Below, in pieces: positions 15,787 through 24,756 of a stretch of DNA of 64,000 nt. Below the pieces are notes generated by a model that was given only the letters and a program-made list of their open reading frames with translations, was not told the origin of the DNA and did no database searches. Both the position numbers and the translations under genes were made by a program. Source of the stretch: Jannaschia donghaensis (lineage in GTDB: Bacteria; Pseudomonadota; Alphaproteobacteria; Rhodobacterales; Rhodobacteraceae); assembly GCF_001403795.1 (NCBI RefSeq), contig NZ_CXSU01000012.1, positions 1,180,471 through 1,244,470 on the forward strand, read 5' to 3'. Position 1 is the first letter of the stretch, and each line of letters starts with the position of its first letter.

Positions 15787-16128
15787 TCAAGCGCGGCGCT
15801 TGGGGCCGGCCTTGCCGCGCCACGCCAGACTTTGCGCATTCAATGCGGCAAGGTCCGCACGCCCGGCCAACACCGCCTCGCCCGTGGCGATCGCCCGCTC
15901 CAGAATATCGCGGGGCGCATGGGCATAGGCGGGACGACCCGCAATCGCGTCGTACCAGACGCCGCCGGTCGCAGCGTCCAGCAGGATTCGCTGGAAGCAA
16001 TGGTCCAGATGCACAGGCCACTCCCGCGTGGCCGCCGCCGGCAGGACGCGCGTCGTCAGGTCGCGCCAGCGCCGCTCTAACGCGGGCCGATCGTCGTCCG
16101 GGTCGAACAGATCGGGCGTGTTACCCAT
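15787..16128 (-). CDS. Conserved small protein of unknown function
   Basis: I do not recognise this 113-residue protein. It has a tryptophan-rich middle (WPVHLDHCFQRILLDAATGGVWYD) and a basic C-terminus, with no signal peptide or membrane helix. The density of conserved-looking residues and the coding-style GC pattern support a real gene. It overlaps the end of the CBS-domain gene by eight bases and is followed by coaD 54 bases later on the same strand, so the three are probably cotranscribed. Confidence 0.65.
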   Translation of the reverse strand: MGNTPDLFDPDDDRPALERRWRDLTTRVLPAAATREWPVHLDHCFQRILLDAATGGVWYDAIAGRPAYAHAPRDILERAIATGEAVLAGRADLAALNAQSLAWRGKAGPKRRA

Positions 16129-16558
16129 TCCCGGAAATCATGGCCGCCAGCGCGTCCTTTTCCATGGAAACCTCGCTCAACCTGGCCTTCACGACATCCC
16201 CAAGGGAGATCAGCCCGATCAGCAGCCCGTCCTCCTCGACCGGCATGTGACGGAACCGACCCTCGGTCATCGCGGCCAGAATGGCTTCCGCGTCTTCGCC
16301 CGGCGCGCAAGTCGTCAGGTCGCGGGTCATCAAATCGCCCACCGTCTGGTCCAGGATCGCGGCCCCGTCGGAGCCCAGCTGGCGCACGATGTCACGCTCC
16401 GACAGGATGCCCTGCGCGCGCCGCCCGTCGGCGCTGACGACCAGGGCACCGATCCGCCGCGCGGCCAATTCGGCCACCGCGTCGGCAATGCTGGCCGCCG
16501 GATCGATGGTCAGGACGCCCTGGGTCTGCTTGGATTTCAGGATCTGTGTGACGAACAT
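16121..16558 (-). CDS. Tandem CBS-domain protein
   Basis: A 145-residue protein consisting only of two CBS domains. The first spans about residues 12-70 (IGALVVSADGRRAQGILSERDIV) and the second about 78-135 (EGRFRHMPVEEDGLLIGLIS LGDV). Such stand-alone pairs bind adenine nucleotides and act as sensors in unknown partners. GGGAGA precedes ATG 16558; a longer frame upstream is rejected because it starts with a non-family arginine-rich stretch. It is the first gene of a minus-strand group that includes coaD. Confidence 0.88.
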   Translation of the reverse strand: MFVTQILKSKQTQGVLTIDPAASIADAVAELAARRIGALVVSADGRRAQGILSERDIVRQLGSDGAAILDQTVGDLMTRDLTTCAPGEDAEAILAAMTEGRFRHMPVEEDGLLIGLISLGDVVKARLSEVSMEKDALAAMISGNG

Positions 16559-16670
16559 CTGGTATCTCCCTTGCGCGCTGCCGTCCCGGAAGGGTCGGCC
16601 TGTCACTGGCCTCTGTCAAGAAATTCCGATCCGGCGTGACGCGCGCGCGACTTTGCGACAGGTATGGATC

Positions 16671-17810
16671 ATGGACAAATTGACGAATTCCGATCTCTCG
16701 ACGCTGGTGGCCTTGCGCCACGACCTGCACGCAACCCCCGAAGTGTCGGGGGCGGAGGCTGGCACCAGCCGCCGCATCGCGCGCGCCTTGACCGACCTCG
16801 GGGCTGACCGGGTCGTGACCGGCTTGGGCGGCCACGGCGTCGCGGGGGTGTTCGCCGGCGCGGCACCCGGCCCGACCGTCCTGCTGCGCTGCGAACTGGA
16901 CGCCTTGCCAATCGAGGAGGTCGGAACACCGCCCTGGCGCAGCACGGTTCCGGGCCAGGCGCATCTGTGCGGCCACGACGGCCATATGGTCACGATGCTG
17001 GCCGTCGGTCACATGCTGGCCCGCGCGCGTCCCGCCGCGGGCCGCATCGTTCTGATGTTCCAACCGGCCGAAGAAGACGGCAGCGGTGCCATCGCGGTCT
17101 GCGCCGACCCGGCGTTTGCAGACCTGCGGCCCGACTGGGCCTTCGCGCAGCACAACGAACCGGACATCCCGCGCGGTGTCGCCCATGTGCCGGATGGCCT
17201 GGCCAGCGCGCCGTCCGTCGGCCTACGCATCGCACTGACCGGGATCGAAGCGCATGCCTGCGCGCCCGAGGATGGGGTTTCGCCCGCAGGGGCCATGGCC
17301 GATCTGATGACGGCCCTGCCCGCGCTGACGAAGGGTGCCTTCCCGTCGGACGACTACCGCCTTGTCACGTTGACGCACGCCCGGCTTGGCACGCCGGCGT
17401 TCGGCATCGCACCCGGCCGGGCAGAGGTGCTGGTGACCTGCCGCACGACGTCGGACGACAGTCTGGCCGCGCTGGTCGACGACGTTCGAAACATGGTCGC
17501 CGCGCGGTGCGGGTCAGTAGGGTTCCATATCACCGAGCACGATCATTTTCTTGCGGGGGTGAACGATCCCGATGCCGCCCGCATTCTGCGCGACGCCGCC
17601 AGCGCGGCGGGTCTGGACGCGAATCCCGGACTGCCTTTGCGCGCGTCGGAAGATTTCGGCCGCTTCGGTCACGATTGTCCGTCGGCGATGCTGTTGCTGG
17701 GGGCCGGTCCCGGTCCGGCCCTGCACAATCCCGATTACGACTTTGACGACGATCTGATCGTGCCCGGCGCGGCCCTCTTGCTGGGCGCGGCGCGGGCGAT
17801 CACGGGATGA
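16671..17810 (+). CDS. M20-family amidohydrolase (hippurate hydrolase-like)
   Basis: A 379-residue cytoplasmic metal-dependent hydrolase of the amidohydrolase branch of peptidase family M20. Metal-binding residues are visible in CGHDGHMVTML and in FQPAEEDGSGA (catalytic and ligand glutamates), with a further histidine near HAC in the lid domain and RASEDFGRFG near the C-terminus. These enzymes remove acyl groups from N-acyl amino acids or auxin-like amides; the substrate is not known. It ends overlapping the convergent lipoprotein gene by 11 bases. Confidence 0.88.
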   Translation: MDKLTNSDLSTLVALRHDLHATPEVSGAEAGTSRRIARALTDLGADRVVTGLGGHGVAGVFAGAAPGPTVLLRCELDALPIEEVGTPPWRSTVPGQAHLCGHDGHMVTMLAVGHMLARARPAAGRIVLMFQPAEEDGSGAIAVCADPAFADLRPDWAFAQHNEPDIPRGVAHVPDGLASAPSVGLRIALTGIEAHACAPEDGVSPAGAMADLMTALPALTKGAFPSDDYRLVTLTHARLGTPAFGIAPGRAEVLVTCRTTSDDSLAALVDDVRNMVAARCGSVGFHITEHDHFLAGVNDPDAARILRDAASAAGLDANPGLPLRASEDFGRFGHDCPSAMLLLGAGPGPALHNPDYDFDDDLIVPGAALLLGAARAITG

Positions 17811-18147
17811 AGCGCCCCTGAAGGGCGGCCGCAGGCCGGTTCATGCACCGCGCCTCCGCCGCCTGCGCCGCCTCGGTCGCTAGGATCAGCCAGGCCCCGT
17901 CGCTGGTGGGGCGCGGCCAGTCGTACACGCTTTCGACCATCGCGCGGTGGATCCCGTCATATGGACTGGTTTGCGCCGCCAAAAGACGCTGTTCGTCGCG
18001 CGACTGCCCCCGTTTGCGCCCATCGACCACGGCCTTGGCCAACGAGACGTAGTCGACGCAGCCCGGAACGAAGGGCACGATTACCGGAGCCGGGCGGAAA
18101 TAGCCGCAGCCAGGCAACAGCAGGACGAGGAGGAGCGCGCGCATCAT
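17800..18147 (-). CDS. Small predicted lipoprotein
   Basis: A 115-residue protein with a short lipoprotein signal peptide: MMRALLLVLLLPGC places a lipobox (LLPGC) with the acylated cysteine at residue 14. The mature part has a further two cysteines, YVSLAKAVVDGRKRGQSRDE and an alanine-rich C-terminus. The function is not recognised. It lies downstream of the LysR gene (23 bases, same strand) and its tail overlaps the amidohydrolase gene on the other strand. Confidence 0.65.
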   Translation of the reverse strand: MMRALLLVLLLPGCGYFRPAPVIVPFVPGCVDYVSLAKAVVDGRKRGQSRDEQRLLAAQTSPYDGIHRAMVESVYDWPRPTSDGAWLILATEAAQAAEARCMNRPAAALQGRFIP

Positions 18148-18170
18148 GCCCCCCGTCTGTCATCAAAGCG

Positions 18171-19064
18171 TTAGGATTCCGTTGCCGCCGCCTCCAGCCG
18201 CGCCATTTCCGCCCGCAGCCCGTCAGCCAGCAGATCGGCCGTCCGCGTGATCAGCGGCCCGCCCGCATCGGAATGACGGCTCAGGTGGAACGCCCGCGTC
18301 AGACGCACATCGCCGGGCAGGACGCGACGCAGGTCGGGCGCAGACGGCAGCATGAAATCATGCACCACTCCGATGCCCCCACCCGCCCGGATCAGGCCAA
18401 GCTGCACGGCGGCCGAATTCGACGCCAGGCCCGGTGCCGCCGCCCCAACCTCCCCCAGATAATCGAGGTCGGCGTCGAAGATCATGTCGGGGATATAGCC
18501 GACGATCCGATGCCCCTTCAGATCGGCGCGCGACGTCACCGGCGGATGCGCCGCCAGATAATCGCGGTGCGCCGCAAGGCTCAGCCCATAATCGCACAAC
18601 CGTCGCACCCGCAGCCGCCCGACCTTGGGCGCGCTGACCGTGATCGCCAGATCCGCCTCCCGCCGGCCCAGATCGAACACGCGCGGCAGCGCCACGAGGT
18701 CCAGGCCCAGCTCGGGGTGGGCCGCCTGCAGCGCCGTCAGCACCGCGGGCAGGACATGGTTCGCCACACCGTCCGGCGCGCCGATGCGCACGCGACCGCG
18801 CAGGCGGTCATCGCCAGCCAGTGCCGCGACGCCGGCCCGCGCGCGCGCTTCCATTCCTTCGGCATGGGGCAGCAGCCGATGGCCCGCGTCGGCGAGGGCA
18901 TAGCCACGCGGGGATTTCACGAAAAGCACAGTCCCCGCCCGATCCTCCAACCGCGCGATGCGGCGGCTGAGCGTGGCGGGATCCAACCGCAAGCCCTTCG
19001 CCGCCTCGGCCAATGATCCGCCGCGCGCGACACCAAGGAAAATCCGCAGGTCGTCCCAGTCCAT
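18171..19064 (-). CDS. LysR-family transcriptional regulator
   Basis: A 297-residue regulator with the N-terminal winged helix-turn-helix of LysR proteins (FLGVARGGSLAEAAKGLRLD, then LSRRIARLED) and a C-terminal inducer-binding domain from about residue 90. It is divergent from mmsA with 102 bases between, the usual position of a LysR regulator next to its target. Control of valine/methylmalonate-semialdehyde catabolism is therefore likely but inferred. I saw no clear T-N11-A operator by eye. Confidence 0.9.
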   Translation of the reverse strand: MDWDDLRIFLGVARGGSLAEAAKGLRLDPATLSRRIARLEDRAGTVLFVKSPRGYALADAGHRLLPHAEGMEARARAGVAALAGDDRLRGRVRIGAPDGVANHVLPAVLTALQAAHPELGLDLVALPRVFDLGRREADLAITVSAPKVGRLRVRRLCDYGLSLAAHRDYLAAHPPVTSRADLKGHRIVGYIPDMIFDADLDYLGEVGAAAPGLASNSAAVQLGLIRAGGGIGVVHDFMLPSAPDLRRVLPGDVRLTRAFHLSRHSDAGGPLITRTADLLADGLRAEMARLEAAATES

Positions 19065-19166
19065 ACCGCGCCCTGTCCCGACAATTTCGCAAGACCACCC
19101 TGCCCCGCTGCCCCTGTCGCCGCAAGGCCGCGACCGTTAGGATGGCCGAAACTTTGGGAGGGTCGC

Positions 19167-20663
19167 ATGGAAAATATCGGGCATTGGATCGACGGCGCGC
19201 AGGTTTCCGGATCGGGTCGCACGGCGGACGTCTACAACCCCGCCACGGGCGAGGTGCAGGCCAAGGTGGCGCTGGCTTCGGCGTCGGATCTGGACCGCGC
19301 CGTCCAAGCCGCCGCCGCCGCGCAGCCCAAGTGGGAAGCCACGAACCCGCAGCGGCGCGCGCGCGTCCTGATGAAATTCGTCGACCTTCTCAACCGCGAC
19401 ATGGACAAACTGGCCGAAGCGCTCAGCCGCGAGCACGGTAAGACCCTGCCCGATGCCGCCGGCGACGTGCAGCGCGGTCTGGAGGTCGTGGAATTCTGCA
19501 TCGGCGCGCCGCACCATCTGAAGGGCGAATTCACCGACAGCGCCGGCCCCGGCATCGACATGTATTCCATGCGGCAAGCCTTGGGCGTCACCGCCGGCAT
19601 CACGCCGTTCAACTTTCCGGCCATGATCCCGATGTGGATGTTCGCCCCCGCGATCGCCGCCGGCAACGCCTTCATCCTCAAGCCATCGGAACGTGACCCG
19701 TCCGTCCCGATGATGCTGGTCGAACTGCTGGAGGAGGCGGGGCTTCCCAAGGGCATCCTGCAGGTCGTCAACGGCGACAAGGAAGTGGTCGATGCCATCC
19801 TGGACCATCCCGTGATCCAATCGGTGGGATTCGTCGGATCGACCCCCATCGCGGCCTACATCTACGAACGCGCCAGCGCGCAGGGCAAGCGCGCCCAGTG
19901 CTTCGGCGGGGCCAAGAACCACATGATCATCATGCCCGACGCCGACATGGAGCAGGCCGCCGATGCGCTGGTCGGGGCGGGCTATGGTGCGGCGGGCGAA
20001 CGCTGCATGGCGATTTCGGTCGCAGTCCCCGTGGGCGACGAGACGGCGGACCGCTTGATCGCCGCCCTCGCCCCCAAGGTGGAGGCGCTCAAGGTCGGGC
20101 CCTATTCATCGGGCAAGGACGTCGATTTCGGCCCGGTCGTCACGGCGGCGGCCAAGGACAACATCCTGGGCCTGATCCAGTCCGGCAAGGACGCGGGTGC
20201 CAAGGCCGTGGTCGACGGCAGCAAGATGTCGGTGCAGGGCTACGAAGACGGGTTCTTCGTCGGCCCGGTCCTCTTCGACCATGTGACCAAGGACATGGAC
20301 ATCTACACCAAGGAGATCTTCGGCCCGGTCCTGTCGTGCGTGCGCGCGGCCGACTACGAGGAGGCTCTGGGCCTCGCCATGGACCACGAATACGGCAACG
20401 GCACCGCCATCTTCACCCGCGACGGCGACGCGGCCCGCGACTTCGCCAAGCGCGTGAATGTCGGGATGGTGGGTGTGAATGTGCCGATCCCCGTGCCGCT
20501 GGCCTACCACACCTTCGGCGGCTGGAAGAAGTCGATGTTCGGCGACCTCAATCAGCACGGGCCGGATGCTTTCAAGTTCTACACCCGAACCAAGACCGTG
20601 ACCGCGCGCTGGCCCTCGGGTATCAAGGAAGGCGGCGAATTCTCCATCCCCGTGATGGAATAG
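19167..20663 (+). CDS. mmsA: Methylmalonate-semialdehyde dehydrogenase (acylating)
   Basis: This NAD- and CoA-dependent enzyme oxidises methylmalonate semialdehyde to propionyl-CoA in valine degradation (and malonate semialdehyde to acetyl-CoA). The length of 498 residues is normal. Family motifs seen: GITPFNFPAMIPMWMFAPAI, CFGGAKNHMIIMPDAD, and the catalytic cysteine in GAAGERCMAISVAVPVG. GGGAGGGTCGC precedes ATG 19167. It starts the cluster of valine-catabolic genes on the plus strand and faces a LysR regulator. Confidence 0.95.
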   Translation: MENIGHWIDGAQVSGSGRTADVYNPATGEVQAKVALASASDLDRAVQAAAAAQPKWEATNPQRRARVLMKFVDLLNRDMDKLAEALSREHGKTLPDAAGDVQRGLEVVEFCIGAPHHLKGEFTDSAGPGIDMYSMRQALGVTAGITPFNFPAMIPMWMFAPAIAAGNAFILKPSERDPSVPMMLVELLEEAGLPKGILQVVNGDKEVVDAILDHPVIQSVGFVGSTPIAAYIYERASAQGKRAQCFGGAKNHMIIMPDADMEQAADALVGAGYGAAGERCMAISVAVPVGDETADRLIAALAPKVEALKVGPYSSGKDVDFGPVVTAAAKDNILGLIQSGKDAGAKAVVDGSKMSVQGYEDGFFVGPVLFDHVTKDMDIYTKEIFGPVLSCVRAADYEEALGLAMDHEYGNGTAIFTRDGDAARDFAKRVNVGMVGVNVPIPVPLAYHTFGGWKKSMFGDLNQHGPDAFKFYTRTKTVTARWPSGIKEGGEFSIPVME

Positions 20664-20672
20664 GATAACGCG

Positions 20673-20700
20673 AGGGGCCGTTCACAACGGCCCCTTCGTT
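20673..20700. terminator. Hairpin between mmsA and the DUF805 gene
   Basis: A perfect 10-bp inverted repeat, AGGGGCCGTT and AACGGCCCCT, with loop CAC, lies between the convergent stops. TTCGTT follows on the plus side. It probably ends mmsA transcription; the T tract is weak. Confidence 0.6.
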
Positions 20701-20708
20701 GGCTTCGG

Positions 20709-21305
20709 TCAATTCGCCATCCGCGACGCCCGCAAGGCGCGCAGCTCCTCGGTCGTGGTCAATTCGTTGACCGGGTTGTACGGCTCGCCCGGCAGGCCCT
20801 TGGGGATGGTCTTGCGCGGCAGGTCGGCCCGAAGCGTAACGTCCTTGCGGCCCTTGCCGGATGTGGGCGGCGCGCCATAGCGATTGTGCCCGTCGTCCCC
20901 TGGCGCGACCGTCAGGATCAGCAGGATGATCCAACCGACGAAGGGCACCGCCTGGACCCACCACCACCAACCGCTGCGATCGGTGTCGTGCAGGCGGCGC
21001 ACGGTGGCCGAAATGCTGACGACCCAAAAGACGGCTGAAAAAGTCAAATAGATGAAGTAATTTCTCGCCGTCCCAGCCAGGACGCCTTCCAATCGTCGGC
21101 TGGCATCCGCGGTGGGCAGACCCGATTGTTCCAGCGCCGCAAGATCACCGATGACCGGGACGAGCGGCAGCAGGATCACTCCGCTTGCGATGAAGCTTGC
21201 CACGAAAAACACCAGCATGAACCACCAGAATTCGCTGCGCGACGCCCGTCCGGCAAAGGTGACGGCCTTCCTGACGCAGCTGGCGGTGGCTTGAATCGGT
21301 CCCAT
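20709..21305 (-). CDS. DUF805 membrane protein
   Basis: A 198-residue inner-membrane protein with the DUF805 signature: FAGRASRSEFWWFMLVFF at the start, VRRLHDTDRSGWWWW in the middle, and about three to four membrane helices. The usually short DUF805 unit is followed here by a polar C-terminal tail of about 60 residues (from GDDGHNRYG). GGAG precedes ATG 21305. The role of the family is unknown. It sits on the opposite strand inside the valine cluster with no obvious link to it. Confidence 0.88.
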   Translation of the reverse strand: MGPIQATASCVRKAVTFAGRASRSEFWWFMLVFFVASFIASGVILLPLVPVIGDLAALEQSGLPTADASRRLEGVLAGTARNYFIYLTFSAVFWVVSISATVRRLHDTDRSGWWWWVQAVPFVGWIILLILTVAPGDDGHNRYGAPPTSGKGRKDVTLRADLPRKTIPKGLPGEPYNPVNELTTTEELRALRASRMAN

Positions 21306-21515
21306 TTAGACACTCCGTCTTTGTACCGTCGTCGATCTGGCCTTGAAATCAGGCGTCGATGCGACCGATTTGCGGAGATTGGCGGACGTCGCGGTTGATT
21401 TTCAGGATGTTGCTACAAATCGGAAGCGGCGTGATTGCGCAAATGTGATGGCCGCGCCCCTTTCGGAAGACCCGGATTCTTGCTATTCGCCGGGCAAAAT
21501 ATCGGAGATCACACC

Positions 21516-22106
21516 ATGCGCGATCAGACCCGTCGTAGCCTTATTCTCGGGGGCGCCGCAGCCCTCGCCACGCCCACGATCCTGCGGGCGCAGCAACCCA
21601 CGGCCGAGCAGTTCGGGGGCGTGACCGGCCCCAGCGAGGCGCGGCGCAACACCTCCAGCTTCACGCGGATCGACTGGCGCGACCATTTCGAGGTGCTTGG
21701 TGCAGCCACGATCATCTGTGACACCACCTCGCGCGCGCTGCACTATTGGGACAGCACCGGCACGGATTACCGCCTCTATCCGACGTCCGTCCCGATGACG
21801 GACGAGCTGACGCGCCGGGGCTATACCGAAATCGTGCGCAAGAAGGTCGGTCCCAGCTGGACGCCGACCCCCAACATGCGAGAGCGGAATCCCGACCTGC
21901 CCATCACCATGGCCGGAGGCGAGTTCGGCAATCCGCTTGGCACGCACGCGATGTACCTCGACTGGCCCGCCTATCTGATTCACGGCACGCATGACACGCG
22001 CAAGATCGGACGTCGGTCGTCGTCGGGCTGCATCGGCCTCTACAACGAGAAAATCGCCGAGCTGTTCGCGATCACGCCGATCGGCGCACAGGTCCGCGTC
22101 ATCTGA
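21516..22106 (+). CDS. L,D-transpeptidase (YkuD family), Tat-type signal
   Basis: A 196-residue exported enzyme of the YkuD family, which cross-links peptidoglycan or attaches proteins to it. The active site reads HGTHDTRKIG then SSSGCIGLYN, giving catalytic histidine 156 and cysteine 172. The N-terminus MRDQTRRSLILGGAAALATP has a twin-arginine pair before a hydrophobic stretch, suggesting Tat export. GGAG lies upstream of ATG 21516. It is expressed alone, with a terminator directly after it. Confidence 0.9.
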   Translation: MRDQTRRSLILGGAAALATPTILRAQQPTAEQFGGVTGPSEARRNTSSFTRIDWRDHFEVLGAATIICDTTSRALHYWDSTGTDYRLYPTSVPMTDELTRRGYTEIVRKKVGPSWTPTPNMRERNPDLPITMAGGEFGNPLGTHAMYLDWPAYLIHGTHDTRKIGRRSSSGCIGLYNEKIAELFAITPIGAQVRVI

Positions 22107-22131
22107 CACGATCTGCTGCGACGGCGTGACG

Positions 22132-22157
22132 GCGCGTCCCTTCGGGGCGCGCTTTTT
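22132..22157 (+). terminator. Terminator after the L,D-transpeptidase gene
   Basis: GCGCGTCC, loop CTTCG, and GGGCGCGC make an 8-bp stem with one G-U pair, followed by TTTTT (22153-22157). It isolates the transpeptidase from the acyl-CoA dehydrogenase operon. Confidence 0.8.
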
Positions 22158-22226
22158 CGTTTGCCCTTTGCGCCCCCGCATCGCACAATTGAACAAGCGT
22201 TCGATTAAAGGCACGGGAGGGTCTTC

Positions 22227-23366
22227 ATGGACTTCGCACTTTCCGAGGAATCGGAGGCTATCTTCGACATGGCCCGCGACGTCGGCATGGCCGAGATCGC
22301 GCCGAACGCCCGCGAATGGGAAGCGCTTGGCACGATCCCCCGCGACCTCTGGCCCAAGTTGGCACAGCTTGGCTTCGGCGCGCTCTACGTCTCCGAGGAT
22401 CAGGGCGGGTCGAACCTGTCGCGGCTGGATGCGACACTGGTGTTCGAGGCGCTGTCGATGGCCTGCCCTTCGGTCGCGGCCTTCCTGTCGATCCACAACA
22501 TGTGCGCCAAGATGATCGACACCTTCGGATCCGACGATCTCAAGGCGCGCCACCTGCCCGACGCCGTCACCATGGAAAAGGTGTTCTCATATTGCCTGAC
22601 CGAACCGGCCAGCGGGTCGGACGCGGCCGCTTTGAAGACGCGCGCGGAACGGACGAACGAAGGGTACCGCCTGACGGGCACCAAGGCGTTCATTTCGGGC
22701 GGCGGATATTCGGACGCCTATATCGTGATGGCCCGCACCGGGGACGACGGCCCCAAGGGCGTGTCGGCCCTGATCGTCGAAGACGGGTCCGAAGGGCTGT
22801 CGTTCGGGGGGCTGGAAGACAAGATGGGCTGGCGATCCCAACCCACCCGTCAGGTGCAGCTGGACGATTGTCTGGTGGACGCAGACGACCTGCTGGGCGA
22901 CGAAGGTCACGGGTTCAAATATGCGATGGCCGGCCTGGACGGAGGGCGTCTCAACATCGCCGCCTGTTCGCTGGGGGCCGCGCAGCAGGCCATGGACCAG
23001 ACGCTGGATTACATGCGGGAGCGTAAGGCCTTCGGCCAGCCAATCGCGGAGTTTCAGGCGCTTCAGTTCCGCCTTGCCGACATGGAAATCGAACTGCAGG
23101 CCGCGCGTACCTTCCTGCGCCAAGCAGCATGGAAACTGGACACGCAGGCCCATGATGCGACCAAATTCTGCGCCATGGCCAAGAAGATGGTGACCGAAAC
23201 CGGAAGTCGCGTTGTCGATCAATGCCTGCAATTGCACGGCGGCTACGGCTACCTCGCCGATTACGGGATCGAGAAATTGGTCCGCGACCTGCGCGTGCAT
23301 CAGATCCTGGAAGGCACGAACGAGATCATGCGCATGATCGTCGCGCGCGACATGCTGCGGGCGTGA
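22227..23366 (+). CDS. Acyl-CoA dehydrogenase, probably isobutyryl-CoA dehydrogenase
   Basis: A 379-residue FAD enzyme with all acyl-CoA dehydrogenase parts: the N-terminal helical domain, the FAD-contacting YCLTEPASGSDAAALKTRA, and the C-terminal QILEGTNEIMRMIVARDML. GGGAGGGTCTTC precedes ATG 22227. In this operon, followed by a 3-hydroxyisobutyryl-CoA hydrolase and 3-hydroxyisobutyrate dehydrogenase, the likely reaction is isobutyryl-CoA to methacrylyl-CoA in valine breakdown. The substrate is inferred from neighbours. Confidence 0.9.
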   Translation: MDFALSEESEAIFDMARDVGMAEIAPNAREWEALGTIPRDLWPKLAQLGFGALYVSEDQGGSNLSRLDATLVFEALSMACPSVAAFLSIHNMCAKMIDTFGSDDLKARHLPDAVTMEKVFSYCLTEPASGSDAAALKTRAERTNEGYRLTGTKAFISGGGYSDAYIVMARTGDDGPKGVSALIVEDGSEGLSFGGLEDKMGWRSQPTRQVQLDDCLVDADDLLGDEGHGFKYAMAGLDGGRLNIAACSLGAAQQAMDQTLDYMRERKAFGQPIAEFQALQFRLADMEIELQAARTFLRQAAWKLDTQAHDATKFCAMAKKMVTETGSRVVDQCLQLHGGYGYLADYGIEKLVRDLRVHQILEGTNEIMRMIVARDMLRA

Positions 23367-23728
23367 TCCCGTCGTTCGATCCACCGATCTGGTTGCGGCG
23401 TTGGTACCTCGGTCAAGAGGTGGCCGCTTTGCGGATGGCCGAAACGGCAGGAGGGCATGGGATTTTCCCTGCGATCCGCGTGGCGACCCTGCCCTTCTGG
23501 CCAGCTATCCCCCTCTTGCTGACCTGCCCGCTCGTCTTTCCAAGCGATAGTGAAGCGGCTGCAATCATATTCTTCTTTGCGACGATCCCAGTGCTCTATC
23601 TGTTCATCCTATTCTTCTACTGGAGCCGCCAGACCGGCAAGGCCCTCGGGATCGGCAACCCGGTCGATCCCATCGCCATCTTCGCCCTGAGACGGAGACG
23701 CGAAGCCGAATTGGAGGCGTTGCAATGA
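23363..23728 (+). CDS. Small membrane protein in the valine operon, function unknown
   Basis: A frame of 121 codons with a GTG start at 23363 overlapping the stop of the dehydrogenase (GTGA) and a stop overlapping the next ATG (ATGA). Such overlaps on both sides argue that it is a real, coupled gene. The product has two hydrophobic segments, around VATLPFWPAIPLLLTCPLVF and AAIIFFFATIPVLYLFILFF, and a basic C-terminal tail. An in-frame ATG at 23435 is an alternative start. The family is not recognised, and its base composition is lower in GC than the neighbours. Confidence 0.6.
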   Translation: MIPSFDPPIWLRRWYLGQEVAALRMAETAGGHGIFPAIRVATLPFWPAIPLLLTCPLVFPSDSEAAAIIFFFATIPVLYLFILFFYWSRQTGKALGIGNPVDPIAIFALRRRREAELEALQ

Positions 23729-24756
23729 CCGACATCCTGATCCGCACCGAAGGCCACGCCGGACGCATCACACTGAACCGCCCGGACGTGCTGAACGCCC
23801 TGTCCTGGGACATGTGCCTGAAGATCGAAAAAGCGTTGCGGAACTGGTCTTTGGACGATGACGTTCATGTCATTCTGATCGACGCAGCCCCCGGCCGCGC
23901 CTTTTGTGCCGGCGGCGACATTCAGGCGATGCACGCCGCGGGGACCGAGCAACGCTGGGACTACGGCCAACGGTTCTGGGCCGACGAATACCGCATGAAT
24001 GCGCTGCTGTTCCACTTCCCCAAGCCGGTGGTCACCTTCCTGCACGGCTTCACCATGGGCGGCGGCGTCGGGGTCGGATGCCACGGGTCGCACCGCATCG
24101 TCGATGATACATCCCGCATTGCGATGCCCGAATGTGCCATCGGCCTGATCCCGGACGTCGGCGGATCGCTGATCCTGGCGCGTGCGCCGGGGCGGCTGGG
24201 CGATTATCTGGGCACCACGGGCACGCGGATGGGGCCGGGGGATGCGATCTTTGCCGGCTTCGCGGATTACTACCTGCCCGGTGCGTGGGAGGATCTGAAA
24301 GCGGCCCTGTGCCAAACCGACGACGTCTCGGCCATCGACGCCGCCGCCGCTCCGCCACCCGAAGCCCCCTTGAAGGCCGCCCTGAGCGAGATCGACACGC
24401 TGTTCGGCGGAGAGACCCTTGCCGATATCGCCCGCACGGTGAACGCCGCCGACACCCCGCTGGCCCGCGACGCGGCGGCGGCCCTGGCGCGCAACGCTCC
24501 GCTGTCGATGGCCGCCTGCGTAGAGATCCTGCACCGGCTGGGCGACGATCCAACCATCGAACAGGCGCTTGGTCTTGAATACCGCTTCACCGCCCGCGCC
24601 AGCGAACAGGGCGATTTCATCGAAGGCATCCGCGCCCAGATCATCGACAAGGACCGCGCCCCGAAATGGGCCCATCCCGGTCCGCAGGACGTGCCGCTGG
24701 CCGATCTGTCGGCCATGCTGCGCCCCTTCCCCCTGACCCTGGAGGCCTCCACATGA
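23725..24756 (+). CDS. 3-hydroxyisobutyryl-CoA hydrolase (enoyl-CoA hydratase/isomerase family)
   Basis: A 343-residue crotonase-fold enzyme. The HIBCH-type pattern is visible in FCAGGDIQAMH, LHGFTMGGGVGVGCHGSHR and MPECAIGLIPDVGGS, together with an extended C-terminal region that simple enoyl-CoA hydratases lack. It would hydrolyse 3-hydroxyisobutyryl-CoA to the free acid in valine degradation, which the next gene then oxidises. It overlaps both neighbours by four bases (ATGA). Confidence 0.88.
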   Translation: MTDILIRTEGHAGRITLNRPDVLNALSWDMCLKIEKALRNWSLDDDVHVILIDAAPGRAFCAGGDIQAMHAAGTEQRWDYGQRFWADEYRMNALLFHFPKPVVTFLHGFTMGGGVGVGCHGSHRIVDDTSRIAMPECAIGLIPDVGGSLILARAPGRLGDYLGTTGTRMGPGDAIFAGFADYYLPGAWEDLKAALCQTDDVSAIDAAAAPPPEAPLKAALSEIDTLFGGETLADIARTVNAADTPLARDAAAALARNAPLSMAACVEILHRLGDDPTIEQALGLEYRFTARASEQGDFIEGIRAQIIDKDRAPKWAHPGPQDVPLADLSAMLRPFPLTLEAST

